A DNA stretch of 64,000 nt from RGIG9115 sp045649825 (lineage in GTDB: Bacteria; Bacillota; Clostridia; UBA1381): NCBI GenBank assembly GCA_045649825.1, contig JAZRQO010000028.1, positions 1 to 64,000 of the forward strand, in the 5' to 3' direction. Shown piece by piece: positions 16,310 through 24,510 of the stretch; position 1 is the stretch's first letter; the number at the start of each line of letters is the position of its first letter. Under the pieces are notes generated by a model. It was not told the origin of the DNA. It saw nothing but the letters and a program-made list of their open reading frames with translations, and did no database searches. The translations under genes and the position numbers were made by a program.

Positions 16310-18457
16310 ATGGATAAAATTAAGGCTCTTCTGAAAGCGGAATTTTCTCTCCGTGACGAGCAGGTAAATAACGTAATAGAGTTGATTGATGAAGGAAATA
16401 CCATTCCCTTTATTGCACGCTACAGAAAAGAGAAAACTGACGGTATGACTGATGAGGTACTCCGTGATTTTAACGACAGACTTACTTATTTGCGTAATCT
16501 TGAAGATAAAAAAGCTGAAATAACAAGGCTCATTGACGAACAGGGAAATCTTACCAACGAAATTTCTGCAAGCATAAACGCTGCCGTAACTCTTACAGAG
16601 CTTGAAGATATATACCGTCCCTTCCGCCCCAAACGGAGAACAAGAGCTTCAATTGCTAAGGAAAAAGGTCTGGAGCCTTTGGCTATGATTATTTTTGCCC
16701 AGGCAGAGGAAACTAATCCTTATTCAGAAGCAGAAAAATTTATTGACGCTGAAAAAGGTGTTGAAAGCGCTGAGGATGCTATTGCAGGCGCTTCCGATAT
16801 TATTGCGGAACAAATTTCGGATGATCCCGCATACAGAAAAATTTTACGTGAGCTTACACTTCATAACGGTATTATTGTTACAAAAGCCGCCAAGGAAGAA
16901 GACAGTGTATACAATATGTACTATGAGTTCAGCGAGAAAGCTTCAAAAATTGCTCACCACAGGCTCCTTGCAGTAAACCGCGGTGAAAAAGAAGGTTTCT
17001 TATCTGTTAAGCTTGAAATGGATGAAGAGATTATTTTCAGATACCTTTTAGGTAAAACTGTAAAAAGCAGCACTTCTCCCTGTTCTGCTATAGTAGAGGC
17101 GGCAACCCGTGACAGTTATTCAAGACTTATTGAACCCTCTGTTGCAACGGAAATACGAAATATGCTCACGGAACAAGCACAGGAGTCATCAATCAAGGTA
17201 TTCAGCAAAAACCTGTCGGGGCTTTTACTTCAGCCTCCCGTTAAAGGCAAGGTTGTACTCGGAGTTGACCCGGGCTACAGAACAGGCTGTAAGCTTGCGG
17301 TAGTAGACGAAACGGGAAAAGTTTTAGATACGGGAGTTGCATATTTTACTCTCCCCATACACGATAAAGAAAAGTCAAAGCGTCTTATAAAGAAAATGAT
17401 TACGGAAAACGGAGTAAGCCTTGTTTCCGTGGGTAACGGCACTGCATCCAAAGAATCGGAGATATTTGTTTCTGAGCTTATTAAAGAAATAAACCATCCC
17501 GTTCATTATATGATGACAAACGAGGCAGGAGCTTCAGTATACTCAGCTTCAAAGCTTGCAACCGAAGAATTTCCCGATTATGATGTATCCCTCCGAAGTG
17601 CTGTTTCTATTGCAAGACGTTTGCAGGACCCCCTTGCAGAGCTTGTTAAGATTGACCCGAAGTCAATCGGCGTGGGACAGTATCAGCACGATATGAATCA
17701 GAAACGTCTTGGCGAGGCTCTGGGCGGCGTGGTTGAGGACTGTGTTAACAGTGTGGGTGTTGACCTTAACACTGCATCACCCTCACTTCTTTCATACGTT
17801 GCAGGTATAAACAAAACCATTGCAAAAAATATTGAAACGTACCGTAACGAAATAGGCAAGTTCTCAAAGCGTAAAGACCTTTTAAAAGTGCCGAAGCTTG
17901 GAGCAAAGGCATTTGAACAGTGTGCAGGCTTCTTACGTATTACAGACGGCACGGAGCCGCTTGACAACACCTCGGTACACCCAGAAAGCTACAAAGCAGC
18001 AATGGAAATGCTTAAAAAGCTTGAATATACCATGGATGACGTGCTTGCAGGCAAGCTTACGGAGCTTAAAGACAGAGTAAAGAAATACGGAGCCGAAAAA
18101 CTTGCTGAAGAAACAGGAATAGGCGTGCCTACCCTCAACGACATTGCCGACAGTTTATTAAAGCGCGGTCGTGACCCGAGAGAAGAACTGCCTCAGCCTG
18201 TACTTCGTACGGACGTTATGGATATAAACGACTTGAAGCCGGGAATGGAAATGACGGGAACTGTAAGAAACGTAATCGACTTCGGTGCTTTCGTGGATAT
18301 CGGAGTGCATCAGGACGGTCTTGTTCATATTTCTCAGATTTGCGACCGTTATATAAAGCACCCCTCCGAAGTTCTTGGCGTGGGTGACATTGTAAAAGTT
18401 AAAATACTTGACGTTGATACAAAGAAAAACAGAATTTCCCTCACAATGAAATTCTGA
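16310..18457 (+). CDS. tex: Tex-family transcription accessory/RNA-binding protein with S1 domain
   Basis: A 715-residue nucleic-acid-binding protein of the Tex/Spt6-like family, which affects transcription and stress tolerance. In order: an N-terminal helical Tex domain (IARYRKEKTDGMTDEVLR, PFRPKRRTRASIAKEKGLEPLA), a YqgF/RNase H-like fold (GVDPGYRTGCKLAVVDETG, about 330), helix-hairpin-helix segments and a C-terminal S1 domain (GTVRNVIDFGAFVDIGVHQDGLVHIS). I start at the ATG at 16310, 9 bases after a GGGAGG site, not at the upstream frame extension. It heads a plus-strand operon reaching at least to pncC. Confidence 0.95.
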   Translation: MDKIKALLKAEFSLRDEQVNNVIELIDEGNTIPFIARYRKEKTDGMTDEVLRDFNDRLTYLRNLEDKKAEITRLIDEQGNLTNEISASINAAVTLTELEDIYRPFRPKRRTRASIAKEKGLEPLAMIIFAQAEETNPYSEAEKFIDAEKGVESAEDAIAGASDIIAEQISDDPAYRKILRELTLHNGIIVTKAAKEEDSVYNMYYEFSEKASKIAHHRLLAVNRGEKEGFLSVKLEMDEEIIFRYLLGKTVKSSTSPCSAIVEAATRDSYSRLIEPSVATEIRNMLTEQAQESSIKVFSKNLSGLLLQPPVKGKVVLGVDPGYRTGCKLAVVDETGKVLDTGVAYFTLPIHDKEKSKRLIKKMITENGVSLVSVGNGTASKESEIFVSELIKEINHPVHYMMTNEAGASVYSASKLATEEFPDYDVSLRSAVSIARRLQDPLAELVKIDPKSIGVGQYQHDMNQKRLGEALGGVVEDCVNSVGVDLNTASPSLLSYVAGINKTIAKNIETYRNEIGKFSKRKDLLKVPKLGAKAFEQCAGFLRITDGTEPLDNTSVHPESYKAAMEMLKKLEYTMDDVLAGKLTELKDRVKKYGAEKLAEETGIGVPTLNDIADSLLKRGRDPREELPQPVLRTDVMDINDLKPGMEMTGTVRNVIDFGAFVDIGVHQDGLVHISQICDRYIKHPSEVLGVGDIVKVKILDVDTKKNRISLTMKF

Positions 18458-18474
18458 TACAGGAGTGATTGATT

Positions 18475-19143
18475 TTGAGTCTTAATACACAGCAAAGTAT
18501 TAAATGTCCGTCGTGCGGACTAATGCAGGATATGACAGTATGGGATTCCATAACTGTGAAAGACAGTCCCGATTTAAAAAAGGATCTGTTGGGAGGCAAG
18601 CTGAACATCTTTAAATGCTCTGCCTGCTCCCATTTCGGGCTTGTTCCCACACCTATGCTTTATCACGATGAAGAAAAAAAGCTGATGATTTCGTTTACAC
18701 CCTGCAATGATGAGAGTTTAAAAAAACGTCTTTATGAAAACATATGCGAAACATCAAAGGCATCGGGAGAGCTTGAAGCATTTGAAGAATATAATTTAAG
18801 ATTTGTAAGCGAATACAATGCTCTCCTTGAAAAAATACTTATATTTGACGCAGGACTAAACGACAAAGCAATTGAGGTTATCAAGCTTTTAATTCTATCT
18901 CAGGAGCCTGATAAGCAGAATCAGAGAATATGCGTTTTCGGAAAAAAGGAAAACGACAATCTTGAGTTTATGATACAGGATACAAAGGAAAACATGGTTT
19001 ATACCTCCACTGTTCCCCTTTCAACCTACGACACCATCTGGCAGCAGCTTCGGTATTCGGGAGTAAAACCCTACAGCTTTGGCTGGGAAGCGGTAGATGC
19101 GGACTACGGTGCTAAACTCATAAACGGAATTAATAATATTTAA
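18475..19143 (+). CDS. CpXC domain protein
   Basis: 222 residues with an N-terminal CpXC zinc-ribbon domain: CPSCG, then VWDSITVKDSPDLKKDLLGGKLNIFKC with CSAC, and LYHDEEKKLMISFTP. These are the family features, with two Cys pairs likely to bind zinc. The C-terminal half is uncharacterised. Function of the family is unknown. The start chosen is the TTG at 18475, spaced 6 bases from AGGAGTGA; a TTG at 18469 is too close. It follows tex by 17 bases and precedes the Cys-rich gene by 15. Confidence 0.85.
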   Translation: MSLNTQQSIKCPSCGLMQDMTVWDSITVKDSPDLKKDLLGGKLNIFKCSACSHFGLVPTPMLYHDEEKKLMISFTPCNDESLKKRLYENICETSKASGELEAFEEYNLRFVSEYNALLEKILIFDAGLNDKAIEVIKLLILSQEPDKQNQRICVFGKKENDNLEFMIQDTKENMVYTSTVPLSTYDTIWQQLRYSGVKPYSFGWEAVDADYGAKLINGINNI

Positions 19144-19158
19144 AAAGGAGTTTTTCTC

Positions 19159-19560
19159 ATGAACGAAGAAGCTTGCACAGGACAATGTTCCGATTGCGGC
19201 GGATGCAACGGCTGCAGTGAAAAGGTGGTTTTATCCTGCAATCCCGATATAAGCTTTGTTTCTACCATAACTTTTTCTGCAAGGCATTTTGAGCATTGCG
19301 AGGCTATACGGCTTGTTGTTGAATGCGCGAAAGAAGGCTCTGCAGGTGAATGTTACGCAGGCGTAGGATATTACAAAAACGGGGAAGAAATTGCCTGCGA
19401 GCCAAAAAAACATAAAATAGAAAACACAGAGCTTTTATGTCTTAACCTTGACTTTGATGCAAAAGACAGCGCTGACAAAGCAGAGATTAAAGTATATTGC
19501 GAAAACGGAGCAACTCTGCGTATAGAGCATATAAATGTAATTAATATAAGAAAGGCTTGA
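19159..19560 (+). CDS. Small protein with N-terminal Cys cluster, function unknown
   Basis: 133 residues, not recognised. The first 20 residues hold five cysteines spaced C-x3-C-x2-C-x2-C-x2-C (CTGQCSDCGGCNGC), a plausible Zn or Fe-S site; further cysteines are scattered through the body. The rest looks like a beta-rich soluble domain. It lies 4 bases before the cysteine desulfurase gene in the same operon, so a link to sulfur handling is possible but unproven. An AAAGGAG site precedes the ATG. Confidence 0.75.
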   Translation: MNEEACTGQCSDCGGCNGCSEKVVLSCNPDISFVSTITFSARHFEHCEAIRLVVECAKEGSAGECYAGVGYYKNGEEIACEPKKHKIENTELLCLNLDFDAKDSADKAEIKVYCENGATLRIEHINVINIRKA

Positions 19561-19564
19561 AATT

Positions 19565-20689
19565 ATGATTTATCTTGACAATGCCTCCACCACCAGGCCT
19601 TCTGACACGGCAAAAAAAGCTGTACTTGAAGCAATGGAGCATTTCGGTAACCCGTCCTCCCTTCACGGTCTTGGTATAGAGGGCGAAAAAATAGTTGAAA
19701 AAAGCCGTGCTTCAATTGCTGCAAAGCTTGGAGCAGACAAAAAAAAGGTGTTTTTCACCTCCGGCGGAACTGAGGCAAACAATACTGCTATTTTCGGCGT
19801 TGCCCGTGCTTTGAAGAAAAGAGGTAACAGAATTATAACCTCTCAGATTGAGCACCCTTCAGTTCTTGAAAGCTTCCGTGCTCTTGAGAACGAAGGCTTT
19901 GACGTGGTTTACCTGCCTGCAGATAAAAATGGCAGAGTTAACCTGCTTGAGGCAGAAAATGCTATAAACGACAAAACTGCTCTTGTGAGCATTATGTATA
20001 TTAATAATGAAACAGGAATAATCCAACCTGTAAAAGAAATAAGCACAATTTTAAAAAGGAAATCAACATTTGGACTTTTCCATACCGATGCAGTTCAGGC
20101 TTTTTGCAAGGCTGATTGTTCAAAGCAAGCTACGGGTGCGGACCTTATAAGCATAAGCAGTCATAAAATCCACGGCCCGAAAGGTGCGGGGGCGTTGTAT
20201 TGCGATGCTACCAGAATTGTTCCTCTTATATACGGTGGCTCTCAGCAAAACGGAATTCGCCCCGGCACTGAAAATGTACCGGGAATTGCAGGCTTCGGAG
20301 CAGCTGCAGATGAGAACTTTGAAAACTGTGATATTTTATACGACACTCTTAAAAGCGGCATAACAGGGCTTATCTCCGACGTAAAAATCAACGGAAATTC
20401 GGAGTATGCTTCAAAATATGTTCTGAATGTATCGTTTTTAGGGATAAAAGCAGAGGTTTTGCTCCATACCCTTGAAAACTACGGAATATATGTTTCAACA
20501 GGCTCTGCCTGTTCATCACATAAACCTGAACCCAGTCATGTATTAACCGCAATGGGTTGTTCAGCGGAGGAAACAGGTGGTGCTGTAAGATTCAGCTTTG
20601 ATTCATCACTCACGGTTCAGGATATGGAAAAAACGGCTGAAATTCTCAGCAAAGAAGTAACCGTTTTAAGAAAATATATCAGGAGATAA
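19565..20689 (+). CDS. Cysteine desulfurase (NifS/IscS family), likely partner of ThiI
   Basis: A PLP enzyme that removes sulfur from cysteine as an enzyme persulfide. 374 residues. HTDAVQAF (about 173-180) holds the PLP-contacting Asp, SSHKIHGPKGAG the Schiff-base Lys (K201), and STGSACSSHKPEPSHV the persulfide-forming Cys (C316). The long SSH-containing loop puts it in the group that hands sulfur to partner proteins. The next gene is thiI, as in the Bacillus nifZ-thiI pair, so the product is probably the sulfur donor for 4-thiouridine in tRNA. Confidence 0.93.
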   Translation: MIYLDNASTTRPSDTAKKAVLEAMEHFGNPSSLHGLGIEGEKIVEKSRASIAAKLGADKKKVFFTSGGTEANNTAIFGVARALKKRGNRIITSQIEHPSVLESFRALENEGFDVVYLPADKNGRVNLLEAENAINDKTALVSIMYINNETGIIQPVKEISTILKRKSTFGLFHTDAVQAFCKADCSKQATGADLISISSHKIHGPKGAGALYCDATRIVPLIYGGSQQNGIRPGTENVPGIAGFGAAADENFENCDILYDTLKSGITGLISDVKINGNSEYASKYVLNVSFLGIKAEVLLHTLENYGIYVSTGSACSSHKPEPSHVLTAMGCSAEETGGAVRFSFDSSLTVQDMEKTAEILSKEVTVLRKYIRR

Positions 20690-20701
20690 AGTCTGAATAA
20701 A

Positions 20702-20771
20702 ATTGCCCCTATCACCACTTTTTGTTCGGGGCGGTACAATCGTACAGCAACACTCACTGCAAAGAGGCAAT
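20702..20771 (+). other. Possible structured RNA leader between the desulfurase and thiI
   Basis: The 124-base gap holds nested inverted repeats: outer ATTGCC (20702-20707)/GGCAAT (20766-20771), inner CCCC/GGGG and a GTAC-AATC-GTAC hairpin (20734-20745). It does not match a riboswitch I know. It could be a regulatory leader or processing site. Confidence 0.3.
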
Positions 20772-20813
20772 ATGAACAATTTTCTTTCGGATTTGGGTTT
20801 GTGAAAGGAGTTA

Positions 20814-22016
20814 ATGATTATATTTATGAAAGAAATAATACTTGCAAAATACGGCGAAATAATACTTAAAGGTTGCAACAGACCGAGGTTTGAAAAAATA
20901 CTTCTCGACAATATAAGAAATGCTCTCAAAGGTCTTACAGAAACTGAGGTTACAATCGCCCAGGCTACTATTTATATAAATGTTCCCGACCAGTCAAAGA
21001 TGGATATTGTATGCGAAAGACTTACAAAAATCTTCGGACTTGTTTCGGTAACACGCGCTGCAGAGTGTGAAAAAAACATAGACAAAATCAAAGAAACTGC
21101 TTTGGAATATTTAAAAAATGATCTTTTACCCGAGGTTACATTTAAGGTTGAGGGCAAGCGGTCAGACAAGAGGTTTCATTTAACATCCCAGGAAGTCAGC
21201 ATGGAAGTGGGCGGATTCCTTCACGATAATTGCCCCGGGCTTAAAGTGGATGTTCACAACCCCCAAAAGACGGTTAAGGTAGAAATCCGCGATTTTGGTG
21301 CCTATGTATATATTCAGGAAAACAAGCTTGCAGGTCAGGGCGGTATGCCAATCGGAACAGGACTTAAGGCATCCTTGCTTCTGTCAGGCGGTATCGACTC
21401 CCCCGTTGCAGGTCATATGATGGCAAAAAGAGGCATTGAAATTGACGCCATTAACTTTTTCAGCTACCCGTATACAAGCGAAAGAGCAAAAGAAAAAGTT
21501 ATTGAGCTTGCATCAATACTTGCAAAGTATACATCGAAAATCAATCTTTATATTGTTCCCTTTACAGAAATTCAGTTGCAGATAAGGGATAATTGCCCTG
21601 AAGAACATCTCACCCTTATTATGAGAAGATTTATGATGAGAATAGCGGAGAGAATTGCAAGACGCCACCACTCTGTAGCCCTTATCACAGGCGAAAGTGC
21701 AGGGCAGGTTGCAAGTCAGACATTAAGCGCACTTGATGTTACAAACTCTGTTGTTGATATGCCTGTTCTCCGACCTTTAGTTGGAATGGACAAGGAGGAA
21801 ATCGTTGTTCGTGCACGTCAGATAGACACCTTTGAAACATCTATTCTGCCCTATGAAGATTGCTGCACGGTGTTCACTCCAAAACACCCATCAACAAACC
21901 CCAAACGCAGAAGCGTTGAAAGAACGGAAAGCGTTCTTGATATTGAAAAGCTGATTGAAGAATCGCTTGCAGGTGTGGAAAAAATAGTTGTATATCCCGA
22001 CGGAGTAAGACAATGA
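20814..22016 (+). CDS. thiI: tRNA 4-thiouridine synthase ThiI
   Basis: Adenylates and thiolates U8 of tRNA; in some bacteria also needed for the thiazole of thiamin. 400 residues. An N-terminal ferredoxin-like and THUMP region (about 1-165) is followed by the PP-loop ATPase LLLSGGIDSPVAGHMMAKRG (about 190). There is no C-terminal rhodanese domain, the usual state in Gram-positive bacteria, so sulfur must come directly from a desulfurase such as the one encoded just upstream. The ATG at 20814 lies 3 bases after AAAGGAG; another in-frame ATG occurs at 20826. Confidence 0.95.
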   Translation: MIIFMKEIILAKYGEIILKGCNRPRFEKILLDNIRNALKGLTETEVTIAQATIYINVPDQSKMDIVCERLTKIFGLVSVTRAAECEKNIDKIKETALEYLKNDLLPEVTFKVEGKRSDKRFHLTSQEVSMEVGGFLHDNCPGLKVDVHNPQKTVKVEIRDFGAYVYIQENKLAGQGGMPIGTGLKASLLLSGGIDSPVAGHMMAKRGIEIDAINFFSYPYTSERAKEKVIELASILAKYTSKINLYIVPFTEIQLQIRDNCPEEHLTLIMRRFMMRIAERIARRHHSVALITGESAGQVASQTLSALDVTNSVVDMPVLRPLVGMDKEEIVVRARQIDTFETSILPYEDCCTVFTPKHPSTNPKRRSVERTESVLDIEKLIEESLAGVEKIVVYPDGVRQ

Positions 22017-22474
22017 TAGAAAAAACCATAAAATATCTTATAGAAAACAATATATCCATTGCCACAGCCGAGAGCTGCACAGGCGGACTTATTGCAAAAA
22101 CAATTACCGACTTCTCAGGTGTTTCGCAAATTTATGCCGAGGGGTATGTAACATACTCCAATGAGGCAAAAATCAAAAATCTTGGCGTGAAAAGAGAAAC
22201 TCTGGAAGCCTACGGTGCAGTAAGTGAAAATACCGCTCGGGAGATGGCAGATGGTGTAAGAAAAAAATCAGGAGCTGTAATCGGAGTTTCATCAACAGGT
22301 ATTGCAGGGCCAGGTGGCGGTACTCCGTCAAAGCCTGTAGGGCTTGTATATATCGCCTGCAGCACAGATAAAGGTTGCACAGTGCGGGAACTCAGGCTCT
22401 CGGGAAACAGGGATGAAGTGCGAAACAAAACTGTTTCGGAAGTTTTTACTTTAATATCAGATAGCATTAAATAA
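22013..22474 (+). CDS. pncC: Nicotinamide-nucleotide amidohydrolase PncC (CinA C-terminal domain)
   Basis: Deamidates nicotinamide mononucleotide in pyridine nucleotide salvage. 153 residues, the C-terminal CinA domain as a free-standing protein. ATAESCTGGLIA (about 19-30) and GVSSTGIAGPGGGTPSKPVGLVYIA are the family signatures; the Ser of TAESCTGG is at the active site. It overlaps thiI by 4 bases (ATGA), so translation is coupled. Confidence 0.93.
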   Translation: MIEKTIKYLIENNISIATAESCTGGLIAKTITDFSGVSQIYAEGYVTYSNEAKIKNLGVKRETLEAYGAVSENTAREMADGVRKKSGAVIGVSSTGIAGPGGGTPSKPVGLVYIACSTDKGCTVRELRLSGNRDEVRNKTVSEVFTLISDSIK

Positions 22475-22479
22475 CCACA

Positions 22480-22525
22480 AATCTCATACACTACCCTTAG
22501 GAGGGACAGATGTATGAGATTTTTT
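22480..22525 (+). promoter_or_regulatory. Hairpin enclosing the ribosome site and start codon of the next gene
   Basis: AATCTCATACA (22480-22490) pairs perfectly with TGTATGAGATT (22511-22521), and the 3' arm contains the ATG at 22514. The 20-base loop holds the AGGAGG ribosome site, itself partly paired (CCCT/AGGG). A T run to 22525 follows. The element could be a terminator after pncC, a translational lock, or both. Confidence 0.6.
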
Positions 22526-23338
22526 ATTGTTAAAGAGGAAAACGCTGCATATTATTATGCACGGTATAAGGGAATATGCCGTAAAAATCTGCAATCACTT
22601 CACAGCGGCGAAGAAATATATCCGCAAGCAACCGACGGATTTGCACTATTCAGGAATGCCACAACTCATATTGTGTGTGCAAACAAACAAAACGATATAA
22701 TTTATATAGCTCCACCGGGTAAGCCGCATATTTTAATAAACGGACGTGAGGATATAGTTCCTTACGACTTTACTCTCACATCTTTAGGCGGAAGCTTAAA
22801 CCTGTTTTACAAAACAGATTTCAACGATAAAATCCTTCTTTACCGATGCATTCTGGGAAATTCCGAAAAACCATATATCATAGCAGAACTAAGCAATCAA
22901 GCACCATATTATTATTCAGCCTGCGGCAGATTATTCTATACTTCTTCCGATGGAATGCTCTGCAGTGCCATTCCTGAAAACGGTTCAAAAACTATAACGG
23001 ATATGTACGAGGGCGGAACAATGCCCTGCTATATATCTGACGGCGGAAGAGATTTATTGGTTTATATAAAAGACGGACAGATTTATCTTAACAAAAGACC
23101 TATGGCGGAGGATAAATATGCTGAAATGCCATTAGTATTAAATACAAATAATGCTACTTATATTCAGTGGAAATCAGGGGATTTTATAAAATACAAAAGG
23201 CTGGAAAATGATAAATGGTCAGACACAATACAGTATATGGGTACATCCTCAAAACCCCACATAATAAATATTGTTTCAAGCGGCAATATCTACCCATGTT
23301 ACGGTTATAACGGACATCCCTGCATAAAAATATTATAA
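22514..23338 (+). CDS. Unknown protein, possibly beta-propeller-like
   Basis: 274 residues, no signal peptide or membrane helix, not recognised. The chain is rich in Tyr, Asn and Gly, with recurring short strands and Gly-Gly or Asp-Gly turns (for example GGSLNLFYKTD, GRLFYTSSDG, DGGRDLLVYIKDGQIY), the look of a WD40- or Kelch-type repeat protein with weak repeats. Its start codon lies in a hairpin. No functional clue comes from neighbours. Confidence 0.6.
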   Translation: MRFFIVKEENAAYYYARYKGICRKNLQSLHSGEEIYPQATDGFALFRNATTHIVCANKQNDIIYIAPPGKPHILINGREDIVPYDFTLTSLGGSLNLFYKTDFNDKILLYRCILGNSEKPYIIAELSNQAPYYYSACGRLFYTSSDGMLCSAIPENGSKTITDMYEGGTMPCYISDGGRDLLVYIKDGQIYLNKRPMAEDKYAEMPLVLNTNNATYIQWKSGDFIKYKRLENDKWSDTIQYMGTSSKPHIINIVSSGNIYPCYGYNGHPCIKIL

Positions 23339-23398
23339 AGATGTATTTTTTAGCCCATAATGCAAAAAAATAAGCATAACACTATTCGGGAGGCAGTT

Positions 23399-24058
23399 AT
23401 GCTTGTAATTATTATAAGAACTCTAATTTTATATCTTACAGTGATTATATCCTTACGGATTATGGGTAAGCGCCAGGTAGGCGAGCTTCAGCCAACGGAG
23501 CTTGTTGTTGCAATTATGATTTCAGACCTTGCCACAGTTCCCATGCAAACTGTGGATATGCCGTTAATTGGCGGGATTATCCCCGTTCTTACGCTGATGA
23601 TTGCTGAAGTTTTCATATCATTTGCAGGATTTAAATGCAAATTTATAAGACGAATACTTTCGGGCGACCCCAGCATTGTAATATACAAAGGAGTTATTAA
23701 CGAAAAGGAATTGGAACGGCTTCGTTTCAGCATAAGCGACCTTCTTGAGGAACTTCGTGCAAACAACTGCTACAACATATCCGATGTTGAGGCGGCAGTT
23801 CTTGAAACAAGCGGGAAGCTAAGCGTTATACCAAAATCAGGGGACCCCACCGAAAGCGGACTTCCCTGCATTGTAATTTCTGACGGGTCCTTCAACAAAG
23901 GCGAAGTTAAGCGAGCAGGACTTACCGAGGACGAGGTTATAAAAAAAGTAAGGAAATTCGGTGCAAAAGATATAAAAAAGATTTTTATTGCCTCGGTGGA
24001 TGCAAACGGGGAATTCCATATTCAGCTTAAAAAAACGGGAAAGCAGAAAAGCAATTAA
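23399..24058 (+). CDS. DUF421 (YetF family) membrane protein
   Basis: 219 residues: about three N-terminal membrane helices, then a cytosolic C-terminal domain. GKRQVGELQPTELVVAIMISDLATVPMQ and GDPSIVIYKGVINEKELERLRFSISDLLEELRANNC are the family signatures. In spore-formers relatives have been tied to spore membrane or germination functions, but the activity is unknown. The start at 23399 follows a GGGAGG site by 5 bases. It is paired with a DUF4363-type gene, a common arrangement in Clostridia. Confidence 0.9.
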   Translation: MLVIIIRTLILYLTVIISLRIMGKRQVGELQPTELVVAIMISDLATVPMQTVDMPLIGGIIPVLTLMIAEVFISFAGFKCKFIRRILSGDPSIVIYKGVINEKELERLRFSISDLLEELRANNCYNISDVEAAVLETSGKLSVIPKSGDPTESGLPCIVISDGSFNKGEVKRAGLTEDEVIKKVRKFGAKDIKKIFIASVDANGEFHIQLKKTGKQKSN

Positions 24059-24086
24059 TACCCCAAAGAAAGGTGGTCACACTCGG

Positions 24087-24467
24087 ATGAAGAGTTTTAT
24101 ATTTGCAATATTAATAAGTATAACAATTATCGGAGTCGGCTCTGTTATGTCAAAAAAAGTTGAAAACTCAGCAAACACGATTTCACAAGATAATGAGAAA
24201 CTACAGCAATGTTTGGAAAACAAAGATAAAGCAAGCGCTATTTCAGCACTTGACAAGGCAGAAAAAAAATTCAAGCACCACAAAGTATTGTTTGAAGCAA
24301 TTTCCGACCATGAAGAATTACTACGCATTGAGCTTCAATATAAAGCTATGCGTGAATTTATCAAAGAAGACCAGTTTGGAGATGCCCTTGCCGCCTGTTC
24401 CGAAATCAAGCTCCTTTTAAGTCATCTGCCCCAAAGCTTTAAAGTAAAGGCTGAAAATATACTTTAA
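24087..24467 (+). CDS. DUF4363-type small membrane-anchored protein
   Basis: 126 residues: an N-terminal membrane anchor (SFIFAILISITIIGVGSVM) followed by an all-helical, charged domain, as in DUF4363 proteins that accompany DUF421 genes. The ATG at 24087 has an AAAGGTGG site about 10 bases upstream; the longer frame that begins inside the DUF421 gene has none. Assignment is by topology and context. Confidence 0.75.
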   Translation: MKSFIFAILISITIIGVGSVMSKKVENSANTISQDNEKLQQCLENKDKASAISALDKAEKKFKHHKVLFEAISDHEELLRIELQYKAMREFIKEDQFGDALAACSEIKLLLSHLPQSFKVKAENIL

Positions 24468-24473
24468 TAATGC

Positions 24474-24507
24474 AAAATGGATGCCCTCCAAATGCGACAT
24501 CCATTTT
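24474..24507. terminator. Bidirectional intrinsic terminator
   Basis: A 10-bp perfect stem, AAAATGGATG (24474-24483) with CATCCATTTT (24498-24507), lies between the convergent DUF4363 gene and the end of the polysaccharide operon. Confidence 0.85.
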
Positions 24508-24510
24508 ATA

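Noticed and set aside
20690..20813. TPP riboswitch or T-box before thiI
   Set aside because: Neither the TPP CTGAGA block with its partner nor the T-box TGGNACCGCG signature is present; only generic stems can be drawn.
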